Assembly: GCF_005222815.1 (NCBI RefSeq) | Contig: NZ_STGB01000005.1 | Location: 744,001-808,000 of the forward strand | Direction of reading: 5' to 3' | Origin: Roseomonas sp. AR75 | GTDB taxonomy: Bacteria > Pseudomonadota > Alphaproteobacteria > Acetobacterales > Acetobacteraceae | Length of the DNA stretch: 64,000 nucleotides | Shown: one piece after another, positions 44,322 through 53,833 of the stretch | Layout of the letters: the number at the start of each line of letters is the position of its first letter | Position numbering within the stretch: the stretch's first letter is position 1 | The notes under the pieces: generated by a model | The model's input: the letters and a program-made list of their open reading frames with translations, nothing else | What the model was told of the DNA's origin: nothing | Databases searched by the model: none | Position numbers and translations under genes: made by a program

Positions 44322-45414
44322 ATGCTCGAGGCGGGATTGTCCGAACAGCTTTCCGATATTGCGCGGTTGACGCTGGACGAACTGGTCTCGTCGCTGATCT
44401 CCGGGCGACCGATCGACGCCCAAGGCAGCGGTGCCCGCGTCCTTCCGACGGCCGCTCGGACAGCGTTGGCCTTCTACGCGAACAGACGGCAGCTTTGATG
44501 GTCGGCGCCGAACAACGTCACGGAGCCCGAGGTCCGGGAACTGATAGACGCCCTCGCCGCCCCCGATCAGGCGGACACCGAGGCGCCGGTGCCGACGCGA
44601 CGCAGCGCTGTGGTGTGGCTGCCCGTGCTTGTCGAGATTGAGCAGTTCGGCGGCCTGCACGCGCACTGCACCTCTGACGGCGCGAACCCGGCGCCGCTCC
44701 GCCTCGACCTAATGAAGGGGCTGGTCGCCTGCCGTGGGCGAAACGGCGCCGGAAAGAGCTCCCTAGCTAACGCGATCTCCTGGGTTCTGACGGGGCTGAT
44801 CCAGCGGCCGCAGACAGCGCCGGCGAAGCCTGGCGTGGACACTGCCTTCCATGTGTCAGATGAGCACCACGGTCATTTTCCGCCTGGAGCTCGTGATTCC
44901 AACTACCTCCGATAGTCCCGATGCCCACTGCCGACGAACTTCGGTCGGTCGGGGGTGTGCCCCGTGTGCGGACCGCCGTCCGCCTAAGCCTTGAGCGCGC
45001 GGACGGCAGCGGCTCGATGGTCGTAGAGCGCCGCCTCGAACGCCGGCCCCGAGGCACCATCGCGGAGATGCTCTCGATCGACGGCGCCGAATGTGGGGAT
45101 TTAGCCGCGGCGTTGGGCGCGCCGGCCCGGTCGATCGAGCTTGCGGCTGTGATGCTGCACCGGGTACCGCACATCAGGTTCGACGAGGCGAATGACCTCG
45201 CCAGGGCGCTCGCGGAAGTGACTGGCCTTCGGCCCCTCCAGCACCTCGGCCAGCGTAGTCGGCGAGTGCAGGAGTACCTGCGAAGTACCCTGCCTCGCAA
45301 GCTCAGGAAGGAGCAGGAAGCAGAGGCAGTGCGCTTCTCCGATGGCGCCAAGCGCCTCAGGAAACACCTGACCGATAACAACTTCTCTACACTGGCCGCG
45401 GATGTCCCCACTAA
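44322..45414 (+). pseudogene. Broken SMC/RecF-like AAA ATPase
   Basis: ATG at 44322 opens a frame (LSEQLSDIARLTLDELVSSL) stopped by an in-frame TGA at 44496. The same frame continues to 44915 with EIEQFGGLHAHC and a Walker A (GRNGAGKSSLANAISWVLTG) typical of AAA_23/SMC-like ATPases. After a TAG the homology seems to resume from 44921 in another frame (RLSLERADG, VVERRLERRP, LHRVPHIRFDEAND) and is cut at about 45415 by IS sequence. Coiled-coil, signature and Walker B parts are missing. Such ATPases act in DNA repair or phage defence. Confidence 0.7.
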
Positions 45415-45850
45415 GAGTCTGTCTCGAATCTCACACGGAACGTGCGATGCGGCGTAGCAGGATGATGACGGAAGCGGCGTAGAGGAAGGCGTTGGCGGAA
45501 GCGATGGTGGCCTCGAAGTCCTTGGCGAGGCGTCGGTTGCGGCCGATCCACGCGAAGAAGCGTTCGACCACCCAGCGGCGCGCGTGGACGGCGAAGCCGA
45601 TCTGCCCCTTGGGCTTGCGCACGATCTCGACGCGGATGGTGGTGGCACCGGCGACGCGGTCTCCGGCGTAGCCGCTATCCATGAAGGCGAGTTGCACGAA
45701 TGGCCAGCGGCAGCGCGACAACCGCATCAACGGCGGCGCACCGTCGCGGTCTTGGATGCTGGCCGGATGGTTGTCCAGCGTCAGGCCGCGCCCGTCGGTG
45801 TCCACCATGGCGTGGCGCTTGCGGCCTTTGATCTTCTTGCCTGCGTGCCG
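45415..45850 (-). pseudogene. IS5-family transposase remnant
   Basis: The minus-strand frame ending at 45431 encodes the C-terminal part of an IS5-type DDE transposase: GRKRHAMVDTDGRGL, IQDRDGAPPLM, MDSGYAGDRV and RRWVVERFFAWIGRNRRLAK (with the catalytic-type Glu). The 5' third is missing: at about 45850 the sequence passes directly into another gene. The left IS end probably starts at GAGTCTGTCTCGAA (45415), after CTAA, which fits TA-targeting IS427-group elements. Confidence 0.8.
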
Positions 45851-46226
45851 AACGCAGGCGCAGGCGGACGCCGCGCGGGTTGCGCAGCCAGTGGACCTCG
45901 ACCGGCCCGTCGGCCGGGCTGCGGCTGCCGTCGAAGGCGGTGTAGGTGCCGGGAAAGTCGGACAGGCGCCGGAGATCGAACACCTCGCCCTGCGCCCGCA
46001 CGGTGGTCACGCCGACACCGGCCGCACTGAGCCCCTCGATGGCGAAGGCGCGCACCTCGCCCCGGTAGCGCAGCCGGCCGCCGCCGATCGCACCGGTGCG
46101 GCCGAACAGGCCGATCCGGATCTCCTCGATCCAGAGGCTCGCATCCGGGTTCGGATCCCCTGCGGCGCCGAGGAACACTCCGCCGACAGCGATCAGCAGC
46201 GCCCGGCGCGGCGCGTGGCGGATCAT
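45850..46226 (-). pseudogene. Truncated secreted protein gene
   Basis: From the ATG at 46226 about 125 codons encode a signal peptide (RRALLIAVGGVFLGAAGDPN) and a beta-rich body (ASLWIEEIRIGLFGRTG, GVGVTTVRAQGEVFDLRRLS, DFPGTYTAFDG, VHWLRNPRGVRLRLR). The reading then runs into IS5 sequence, so the C-terminus is lost. Not recognised; resembles small periplasmic proteins of unknown function. Confidence 0.6.
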
Positions 46227-46296
46227 GTCGTGCTCCGATCCGTGGCCCGGCTCCGGTGCCGCATGTGCCGAAGCGCCGTCCACGCCGCATCGCCGC

Positions 46297-47982
46297 TCAT
46301 CCTGTGACCAGGGCGACGATGACGGTGCCCCAGGTGGTCAGCAGGATGTGCCCGATCGGCACCGCGGGGGTGTAGCCCAGCACCGCGACCGGGCTGCCCG
46401 ACTTGTCCTGCACGGCGGCGAGGCCGGCCGTCATGGTCTGCGCCCCGGCCAGGCTGCCAAGCACCAACACCGGGTTCATCCGCAGCAGGTAGCGGCCGGC
46501 ATAGAGGCCGACGAAGAGCGGCGCGAGCGTGACCAGAATGCCGCCGAGGAACAGGCCGATGCCCGCCTCGGCAAGCGCCTCGAAGAAGATCGGGCCGGCA
46601 TGCAGCCCGGTCATGGCAACGAACGCAGCGAGGCCGAGCGAGGTCATCAGCGAGATCGCACCGTCCGGGATGCGCCCGAACAGCGGCAGTCGGGTGCGCA
46701 GATGCCCGACCAGCAGCCCCGCCAGCAGCGTGCCGACGCTGGTGCTGAGCGAGATGTGCATGCCGCCGATCGGCAGCTGCACCAGCACGCCCACCACGCC
46801 GCCCAGGAAGATGGCGAGGCCGAGCACGACGAAATCGGTCGCCTCGGTCGGCTGCACCAGCGGGCCGATGCGCCTTGCGACGTCCTCCATCGCCCCCTCG
46901 GGGCCGACGATGCTCAGCAGGTCGCCGCGCTCGACGATCGTCTCGAGCGAGGGCGGGATGGCCTCGCCGCCGCGGGTGACGCCGTTGAGGTAGATGCTGC
47001 GCGCCCAGTCCGTCTCCGCGAGCTCGCCGAGGCTGCGCCCCGCGGTCTCGGCGCGCGCGACGAGCACCTGCCGCACGGCGACGGGGATGTCGAGCAGCTC
47101 GCGATCCTCGACCTCTTCCGCCAGCGGGCCGATCTCGCCGATCAGCACTTCGCGCAGGCCGGCGAGCGCGACCACGTCGCCCGCCTCCAGCCGCAGCGAA
47201 GGTTCGGCCGGGATGATCTCGCCGTCACGCCGGATGCGCTGGATGTAGAGCCGGTGGCCCGGCTTGAGATTCCGCGCCTCGGCGAGGGTGAGCCCGGCGA
47301 CCGGCGAGCCGGGCGGGATGCCGAAGGCGCGCACCTCCACCCGCCGCCAGGCGGAGAAGACGCCGGGCCGGGCCCGCACGATCCCGAGCTGCTTCTCGAG
47401 GGCCAGCGCCTCGGCCTGCAGGTCGATACCGAGCAGCCGGGGCCCGAGCGTGCCGCAGAAGAAGATCACGCCGAGCGCGCCGAACAGGTAGCAGACCGCA
47501 TCCGCCACCGCGATGTGCGCCACGAGCCTGGCGCGTTCGGCCTCCGCCAGCGGCAGCGCGTTGATCGCCTCCGTCGCGGTGCCCATCGCGGGACTCTCGG
47601 TCAGCGCGCCGGGGACGAGCCCGGCCGCGAAACCGGCATCGAGTCCGAGGATGCGCGCCACGACATAGGCCACGGCGAGGCCGGTGACGGACATGAGCGC
47701 GGCCAGCGCGATGGGCCGCACCCCGTCGCGCTTCAGCGCGGACATGAATTGCGGCCCGACGGAATAGCCGATGCCGAAGAGGAACAGCAGGAACAGGAAG
47801 GACTTCGCCTGCGAGGAGACCGGGACATGCGCGAACTGGCCGATCAGCACGCCGGCGAAGAGCGAGCCGGTGACCGCGCCGAAGCTGAAGCCGCCGAACT
47901 TCAGCGCGCCGAACCAGTAGCCGATGCCGATCGCCAGAAGCCGGCGAATTCCGGATACCTCTCCAGGAAATGGCTGAGCCAT
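46297..47982 (-). CDS. AspT-family antiporter, probably frameshifted at its N-terminus
   Basis: About 560 residues: membrane helices, two RCK_C-type domains (about residues 200-370; AFGIPPGSPVAGLTLAEARN, RSLGELAETDWARSIYLNGV) and a second membrane half. This is the AspT (aspartate:alanine exchanger) family. The in-frame ATG at 47982 gives an odd N-terminus (AQPFPGEVSGIRR). In another frame the ATG at 47990 reads MLEWLSHFLERYPEFAGF, a normal AspT start that would continue into LAIGIGYWFG if one C were added near 47940. So a one-base deletion or sequence error is likely. Confidence 0.82.
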   Translation of the reverse strand: MAQPFPGEVSGIRRLLAIGIGYWFGALKFGGFSFGAVTGSLFAGVLIGQFAHVPVSSQAKSFLFLLFLFGIGYSVGPQFMSALKRDGVRPIALAALMSVTGLAVAYVVARILGLDAGFAAGLVPGALTESPAMGTATEAINALPLAEAERARLVAHIAVADAVCYLFGALGVIFFCGTLGPRLLGIDLQAEALALEKQLGIVRARPGVFSAWRRVEVRAFGIPPGSPVAGLTLAEARNLKPGHRLYIQRIRRDGEIIPAEPSLRLEAGDVVALAGLREVLIGEIGPLAEEVEDRELLDIPVAVRQVLVARAETAGRSLGELAETDWARSIYLNGVTRGGEAIPPSLETIVERGDLLSIVGPEGAMEDVARRIGPLVQPTEATDFVVLGLAIFLGGVVGVLVQLPIGGMHISLSTSVGTLLAGLLVGHLRTRLPLFGRIPDGAISLMTSLGLAAFVAMTGLHAGPIFFEALAEAGIGLFLGGILVTLAPLFVGLYAGRYLLRMNPVLVLGSLAGAQTMTAGLAAVQDKSGSPVAVLGYTPAVPIGHILLTTWGTVIVALVTG

Positions 47983-48061
47983 TCGAGCATCGCCGCCCCC
48001 CCGCGCGGTCAGATCCAGGGCAGGTGCGCCGGTGTTGGCGCCCTTGCCTGCTGCCCGGGCA

Positions 48062-49276
48062 TCATCGCGCGATGGCGAAGAACGGCAGGGCGAGGAACCC
48101 CTTGGCCACGAATGCATTGGCCAGATCGACAAAGAACGACCCGGCCAGTGTGATCAGCAGGAAGGCCTTCGGCGCAGGCCCGTAGCGCCGCGTCACCTCA
48201 TCCATGGTCGCCATGGCGACCGGCATCGAGGACAGGCCGAAGCCGAGGAAGCCGCCGGCGGTCACTGCCGCCTCATAGTCGCGGCCCAGCAGGCGGAAGA
48301 GGACGAAATAGGCGATCGCAACCGTCACCCCGATCTGGATCACGACGTTGATGACCAGGGGAAGCAGGATCTGCGCCACCGAGATCAGCGGCGTGGCCAT
48401 GAGCGCGATCACCAGGAACAGCTGGAGGGCGATCGCGCCGCCGCGCTCGATCGGCGCGAAGGCGAGCGGCAGCTTCAGCGCATCGGCCAGGTTGGTGATG
48501 ACGACACCGGCGATCATCGCCGACAGGAAGCCTGGAAGCAGCAATCCTGCGGAGCGCGCGAGGTCGTTCAGATGCTCTCCCACATACACCGCGAGCGCGA
48601 TCACGAAGACCGACGCCAGAAGCGATTCGAGGTGGTCGCCGCCCTCCTTCGGTTCCTCGGGCGCCGCCGCCGAGGCGACCGGTCCGGCGGGAGCATCCGT
48701 GGAGGCGAGGCGGTGCCGCTGGATGATCCAGCCGGTGATCGGCCCGGCAACCAGCGCGCCGCTGATAACCGCCAGCGTCGCCGCCCCGACGCCGACGATC
48801 TGCGCACCCGCGAGTCCCTGCGCTTCGAGCTCCTTCGCCCAGGCCATCGCGGTTCCGGGCCCGCCGACGAAGGAGAGCGACCCGGCAAGCACGCCATAGG
48901 CCGGGTGCGTGCCCCACGCGTTGGCGAAGGCCGCGCCGCCGAGGTTCTGCGCCATCAGCGCCAAGACGGTCACGACGCAGAGGATCAGAAGCGGCTTGCC
49001 GCCGCTGAGCAGCGCACTCAGCTTCGCCGAGAGACCGATGGTCGTGAAGAAGATCAGAAGCAGCGCGTCTCGCGTCCGCGCTCCGAAAGCGACATCCACG
49101 TCGAGCGCGAGCTGCCCGAACAGCACGAGCAGCGAGACGAGCGAGGCGCCGACCACCGCATTGGGCATGTCGATCCGGCGCAGCAGAGGTATGGACTGCC
49201 GGATGGCCTTGCCGGCGAACAGGGCAGCGATGCCGACCAGAAGCGTCGTCAGCTCATCCAACTCGTAGCGTACCAT
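48062..49276 (-). CDS. gltS: GltS-like sodium:glutamate symporter
   Basis: 404 residues, about ten to twelve helices. Typical segments are LLIFFTTIGLSAKLSALLSGG, GPGTAMAWAKELE (family GGHGTA region) and GFGLSSMPVAMATMDEVTRRYGPAPKAFLLI. GltS imports glutamate with Na+. It sits between two AspT-type genes, suggesting that glutamate or a similar acidic amino acid is linked to the exchange cycle. GGGAG lies 10 bases before the ATG at 49276. Confidence 0.88.
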   Translation of the reverse strand: MVRYELDELTTLLVGIAALFAGKAIRQSIPLLRRIDMPNAVVGASLVSLLVLFGQLALDVDVAFGARTRDALLLIFFTTIGLSAKLSALLSGGKPLLILCVVTVLALMAQNLGGAAFANAWGTHPAYGVLAGSLSFVGGPGTAMAWAKELEAQGLAGAQIVGVGAATLAVISGALVAGPITGWIIQRHRLASTDAPAGPVASAAAPEEPKEGGDHLESLLASVFVIALAVYVGEHLNDLARSAGLLLPGFLSAMIAGVVITNLADALKLPLAFAPIERGGAIALQLFLVIALMATPLISVAQILLPLVINVVIQIGVTVAIAYFVLFRLLGRDYEAAVTAGGFLGFGLSSMPVAMATMDEVTRRYGPAPKAFLLITLAGSFFVDLANAFVAKGFLALPFFAIAR

Positions 49277-49306
49277 CAAGGCGTGCTCCCATTTTCGGTG
49301 GCGGGA

Positions 49307-49332
49307 GCTGCCGCGGGACGGCCCGCGGCAGC
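49307..49332. terminator. GC-rich hairpin between AspT-type and GltS genes
   Basis: Perfect 11-bp arms GCTGCCGCGGG and CCCGCGGCAGC with a 4-base loop, 33 bases after the AspT-type stop on the minus strand. No T-run. It could attenuate read-through into gltS. Confidence 0.5.
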
Positions 49333-49364
49333 GCCTCTTCGCTTGCGACGCGACGCCCCGTGGC

Positions 49365-51065
49365 CTACTGCGCCAACACCATGGCGAAGTAGCCGAACAC
49401 CGTGAGCAGCACGCCGGAGACCGCATAGGCCACCGGGAAGCCGATCCACGGTACGTTGGACTGGATCTCCACCGCCGCTTCCCGGCAGGGGCCGGAATGG
49501 CTTCGCGCGCCCGCGACGCCGCCCATCAGGATCGCCGGGTTGAACTTGAAGACGTAGAGGCCGACCATCCAGACGATGAAGGGCGGCGCGCTGCAGGCGA
49601 CGAAGCCCACGAGGAAGATCTTCACCGCCAGCACGCCGGTCAGCTGCGCCAGCAGCGAGTTGCCGGCGTTGATGCCGACGATCGCCACGAAGACGATCAG
49701 GCCGAGATCCTCGAGCACGTTGCGCGCGGCGGCCGGCGTGTTGCCGAAGAAGCGCAGCCGCGAGGAGAGGGAGGAGACGATCACGCCGGACACCAGCAGC
49801 CCGCCAGCGTTGCCGAGCCCCACCTTGGCCCCGAAGGCGGGAAACTCGATGGCGCCGATCAGGAAGCCGAGGATCATGCCGAGCGAGAGGGTCAGCAGGT
49901 CGGTCGCCGTGGAGGGGCGCACGACACGGCCGAAGGCGTCGCCAACCTTCTGCACCGCGGATTTCAGCCCGACCACGGTGACGAGGTCCATGCGCTGCAG
50001 CGTCGTGTCGTTGCCGATGGGGATCGGCACGCCGCCACGCTCGAGCGAAACCACCTGGATCTGATCCACGCCCGGCTGCGCCCGCCATTCCTCGCGCGTC
50101 TTCTTCAGCATCTCCTTGTTGGTCACGAGGATCTCGGCGCGGTCCAGCGGCAGGTCGAGTGCCGTCCGATCCGAGACCTCCGGGCCGATCAGGCCCATCT
50201 TCTCCGTCATCGCCTCGCGCCGCCCACCGAGGGCGATGATGTCGCCCCGCTGCAGGCGCTCGTGATCCAGCGCGCCGAGCGCCTGGCCGTCGCGCACCAA
50301 ATTGACGAAGCGGTATTCGGGGTTCTCGCGCAGGATGTCCTGCATGGTGCGCCCGACCCAGGCCTCGTTCTCGAGCCGGTAGGCGCGCAGCCCGCCCGCC
50401 GTCCAGCCCGACAGCGCGGGCGTGTCGCCGGAGGCGACGCCGTGCTCCTTCTCGTAGTCCCGCGCCGCAGCCTTCGCATCCAGGCCCCACCATTTCGGCA
50501 GGTACTTCGTGATCAGGATGATGCCGACCGTGCCCCAGATGTAGGTGATGCCGTAGGACAGCGCGATCATCGCGGTGACGCTGTTCGGGTCGGTCCCCGG
50601 CGGCAGCGCGACGGCGCCGGCCGTCACCGCCTGCTCGGCCGAGCCGATCGCGGCCGACATGGTCTGCGAGCCCGCCAGGATGCCGCCGGCTGCGCCGGGC
50701 GGCAGGTCCAGCAGGTTGACGCCGGCGACGACGAGCAGAAGCCCGACGAAGCAGGAGACGACAGCGAGCACCGTGAACTTGATGCCGTCGCCGCCCAGGC
50801 TGTTCACGAAGGACGGGCCGACGCGGAGCCCGACGCCGTACATGAACAGGTAGTAGAACAGGCTCTTGGTGAAGCTGTTCAGCTCCAGCTTGTGGCCGTA
50901 GAGCGAGGCCCAGACGGACAGGCCGCAGCCCACGATGATCGCCGCCGCGACCATGCCGAGGCCGTAGCCGGCGACGCTCTGCCGCCCCAGCCACACGGCC
51001 ATGCCGACGGTGACGAAGAGCAGGATGAAGGGGTTGGCGGCGATCCAGGCGAAGAAGGCGTCCAT
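49365..51065 (-). CDS. aspT: AspT-family aspartate:alanine-type exchanger
   Basis: 566 residues with the full AspT plan: N-terminal helices (KSLFYYLFMYGVGLRVGPSF), two RCK_C-like domains near residues 210-370, and C-terminal helices with GNAGGLLVSGVIVS and GINAGNSLLAQLTG. The FMYGVGLRVGPSF region and AGSQTMSAAIGSAEQAV are typical. AspT exchanges an amino acid for its decarboxylation product, driving pH and energy homeostasis. It follows the decarboxylase gene by 13 bases and is probably co-transcribed, so it is the likely partner exchanger. Confidence 0.9.
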   Translation of the reverse strand: MDAFFAWIAANPFILLFVTVGMAVWLGRQSVAGYGLGMVAAAIIVGCGLSVWASLYGHKLELNSFTKSLFYYLFMYGVGLRVGPSFVNSLGGDGIKFTVLAVVSCFVGLLLVVAGVNLLDLPPGAAGGILAGSQTMSAAIGSAEQAVTAGAVALPPGTDPNSVTAMIALSYGITYIWGTVGIILITKYLPKWWGLDAKAAARDYEKEHGVASGDTPALSGWTAGGLRAYRLENEAWVGRTMQDILRENPEYRFVNLVRDGQALGALDHERLQRGDIIALGGRREAMTEKMGLIGPEVSDRTALDLPLDRAEILVTNKEMLKKTREEWRAQPGVDQIQVVSLERGGVPIPIGNDTTLQRMDLVTVVGLKSAVQKVGDAFGRVVRPSTATDLLTLSLGMILGFLIGAIEFPAFGAKVGLGNAGGLLVSGVIVSSLSSRLRFFGNTPAAARNVLEDLGLIVFVAIVGINAGNSLLAQLTGVLAVKIFLVGFVACSAPPFIVWMVGLYVFKFNPAILMGGVAGARSHSGPCREAAVEIQSNVPWIGFPVAYAVSGVLLTVFGYFAMVLAQ

Positions 51066-51078
51066 CGCAGTCGGCTCC

Positions 51079-53793
51079 TCAGCGCTTCGACCGGGCGGCG
51101 ATGGCGTCGGGCTTCAGTAGCTTGAGGCCGTGCTCGCGCTCGTAGCCATGGATCTCCTTCACGTCGAGCTTGCGCATGAAGTCGATCGTCTCCTGCGTCA
51201 GCACCTGGCCGGGCACCATGATCGGGAAGCCCGGCGGGTAGGGGATCACGAAGTTGGCCGAGACCATCTCAGGCCCTTCGCGCAGGCGCCGGTCGCATTC
51301 GGCGCCGAACAGCGGGACGTATTCGCACAGCTCCGGCTCATACGCGCCGAAGAAGGCGGTGCGCATGTCGCCTTCCGGCGAATCCCGCCCCGCATCGTCG
51401 CGGAACACCTCGTGGAAGCGGGAGAAGTTGGGCAGGTCCGGCACGTCGGTCATCAGCGCCTTCACGCGGGCTTCGAAGGCCTGCCGCGCCGCCTCGCCGC
51501 CGCTCTCCAGCCGCTTCTCGATGCCGTGGCAGATCTCCACCAGCACGCGGATCAGGTGCGCCACGTCGCTGCGCGTGTTGTTGATGTTGGACTGCAGCAG
51601 CACCGAGTTGCGCGAGGTCTTGTTGAGCTGGATGTCGTACTCGCTGGCCAGCAGGCCCTTGAACTGCGTGCCGTCGAAGCCCGCGGTGCCACACACCAGC
51701 GTCATGCGCGTCGGATCGAGGTAGAACTCGTCCTCCCGCATGGCCTGCGCAACGGTCGCCCAGTTGACGCCCGGCGAGAGGTAGTCCGTGAAACCCGACT
51801 GCCGGTACTCCGCTGGGATCATCGCGTCCGCCCCCAGCACGCGGAAGTAGCGCGAGATCAGCGGATGCTCGTTGACCGCCCGGCGGATCGACAGCGCGAT
51901 CTCGATGGCGTTCATCACGAGGCCGTAGCCCTCCAGCTCCATCTGCCGCCGCGCGACGTCGAGGCTGGCGATGAGCTGCTGGTTCGGGCTGGTGGAGGCA
52001 TGCGTGAAGACCGCTTCGTGGAACTGCGCCTCCACCGTGTGGAAGTCCACGTCCTTCACCAGCAGCATCGAGCCCTGGCGGATCGCGGACATGGACTTGT
52101 GCGTCGAATTGGTCTGGTAGACCCTCAGCCGCACCTGGCGCGGATCGGGGATCAGCCGGGTCTCGAGCAGCGCCTCGTCGGTCGGGTTCTCGCCGAGTGC
52201 CGCGCGCTGCTTCTCGTACGCCGCCACGGAGGCGGGGTCGCGCATCCAGGCCTCGATGTCGGCGGCCGCGCCCATCGCGGTGCGCGGGCGCAGGAAGGGC
52301 GAGAAGCGCGCGAAGCCGGACCACGCCTCGTCCCACAGGAAGATGAGGTCCGGCTTGATCGCCAGGCATTCCTCCATCACCCGGCGGACGTTGTACATGT
52401 GCCCGTCGAAGGTGCAGTTGGTCAGGTCCAGCATCTTCAGCCGGTCCAGCCGGCCCTCGGCGCGCAGCGTCAGCAGCGCGCGCTTGATCGTGCGCAGCGG
52501 CACCGCGCCGTACATCGAGTACTCCGTCATCGGGAAGGCCTCGACGTAGAAGGGCTGAGCGCCCGTCAGCACCATGCCGTAGTGGTGCGACTTGTGGCAG
52601 TTGCGGTCCACCACGACGATGTCGCCCGGCTTGGTGAGCGCCTGCACCGCCATCTTGTTGCTGGTGGAGGTGCCGTTGGTGACGAAGAAGACGTGGTCGG
52701 CGCCGAAGGCGCGCGCCGCCATGTCCTGCGCCTTCTTGATGTTGCCGGTGGGCTCGAGAAGGCTGTCTAGGCCGCCGGTGGTCGCGCTGCTCTCCGCCAG
52801 GAACAGGTTGATGCCGTAGAACTCGCCCATGTCTCGGATCCAGTCGGAGCGGAACACCGACTTGCCGCGCGCGATCGGCAGCGCGTGGAAGGTGCCGATC
52901 GGGCGTTGCGCATAGCGCTTCAGGTTGTCGAAGAACGGCGTCTCGTAGCGGTCGCGCACGCCTTCGAGCACGGCCAGGTGCAGCTCCAGCGGCTCCTCGA
53001 TGGCGTAGAAGATACGCCGGACGCAATCGGCGGCCGGATTGCCGGCAAGCTCCTCAACCTCCCGGTCGGAGAGCAGGAAGATGTCGAGCTCGGGCCGGAT
53101 GCGCTTCAGCGAACCTGCCAGGCGGAGCGCGGAGACGTCGGTGCTTTCCGGCTCGCCGAACGGCTCCAGCACCGCCCGCAGCACGGGCGCATCGTGGCGC
53201 GAGCGATAGGGGAAGCCTTCGGCGATGACGACGGAGGCGATCGCGGTGTTGATCGCGGCCGCGCAGAAGGCGTCCTCGAAGGAGCCGACGAAGACGGGCT
53301 CGTAGATGAAAGAGTCCTCTGGCCGGCGGACGCGGCGGATCTCCGCGGCCAGGATGGGCCAGCGCGATGCCGGCTGGCTGGTGACGAACAGCGCCTCGAA
53401 ATAGGGTCGGTGGCCGCTCACGTCCTCGTCGAGGGCGGGCGGCAACACCTCCGCCAGTTCGGACCCGACGCGGTCGTCGTGGACATCCCACTCGCTCTGC
53501 CGGGTACGGTAGGAACGCGTGAGCAGCGCGTTGGAGATGCGGCGCACCAGGCGCGCGACGCCGCCCGCATCGTCGCTGGCGACCCGCTCCGCCAGCACGC
53601 CGAACAGACGCGGACCGGGATAGGCGTGGAAGGCCTCCGTGGGCCCGAGCGCCGACATCGCGGCCTCGACGTCCGAACGTGCGGCGGCCCCGCGCGCCCA
53701 GGCATCGGCCAGGTGTGTCAGGTCCCGCCAGCCATCGGCCCGGCCCGCATGCGCCAGCGTGAACTGGTCGATGCGTGGTGCGCTGCTGCTCAT
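51079..53793 (-). CDS. Orn/Lys/Arg-type PLP decarboxylase, long form
   Basis: 904 residues from the ATG at 53793 (GGAG 6 bases upstream). Fold-type I group III decarboxylase: NGTSTSNKMAVQAL, DRNCHKSHHYGMVLTG, WDEAWSGFARF (D488) and the PLP lysine K566 in TNSTHKSMSAIRQGSM. The C-terminal GFPIMVPGQVLTQE motif of the family is present. It is longer than E. coli LdcI/AdiA (about 710-755), mainly through the first 300 residues. The substrate (lysine, arginine, ornithine or other) cannot be read. Neighbouring AspT exchangers suggest an acid-resistance or energy-yielding decarboxylation cycle. Confidence 0.9.
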   Translation of the reverse strand: MSSSAPRIDQFTLAHAGRADGWRDLTHLADAWARGAAARSDVEAAMSALGPTEAFHAYPGPRLFGVLAERVASDDAGGVARLVRRISNALLTRSYRTRQSEWDVHDDRVGSELAEVLPPALDEDVSGHRPYFEALFVTSQPASRWPILAAEIRRVRRPEDSFIYEPVFVGSFEDAFCAAAINTAIASVVIAEGFPYRSRHDAPVLRAVLEPFGEPESTDVSALRLAGSLKRIRPELDIFLLSDREVEELAGNPAADCVRRIFYAIEEPLELHLAVLEGVRDRYETPFFDNLKRYAQRPIGTFHALPIARGKSVFRSDWIRDMGEFYGINLFLAESSATTGGLDSLLEPTGNIKKAQDMAARAFGADHVFFVTNGTSTSNKMAVQALTKPGDIVVVDRNCHKSHHYGMVLTGAQPFYVEAFPMTEYSMYGAVPLRTIKRALLTLRAEGRLDRLKMLDLTNCTFDGHMYNVRRVMEECLAIKPDLIFLWDEAWSGFARFSPFLRPRTAMGAAADIEAWMRDPASVAAYEKQRAALGENPTDEALLETRLIPDPRQVRLRVYQTNSTHKSMSAIRQGSMLLVKDVDFHTVEAQFHEAVFTHASTSPNQQLIASLDVARRQMELEGYGLVMNAIEIALSIRRAVNEHPLISRYFRVLGADAMIPAEYRQSGFTDYLSPGVNWATVAQAMREDEFYLDPTRMTLVCGTAGFDGTQFKGLLASEYDIQLNKTSRNSVLLQSNINNTRSDVAHLIRVLVEICHGIEKRLESGGEAARQAFEARVKALMTDVPDLPNFSRFHEVFRDDAGRDSPEGDMRTAFFGAYEPELCEYVPLFGAECDRRLREGPEMVSANFVIPYPPGFPIMVPGQVLTQETIDFMRKLDVKEIHGYEREHGLKLLKPDAIAARSKR

Positions 53794-53833
53794 GTGACGC
53801 TCCGTTTCGTCGTGGTCGCTGTTCCGCCCGCTG

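Noticed and set aside
43319..46296. Duplicated tRNA-Gly 3' end (attachment site) bounding the island
   Set aside because: I searched by eye for GGTTCGAATCCC and the CCGCTCCA end and saw no second copy, so no att site is reported.
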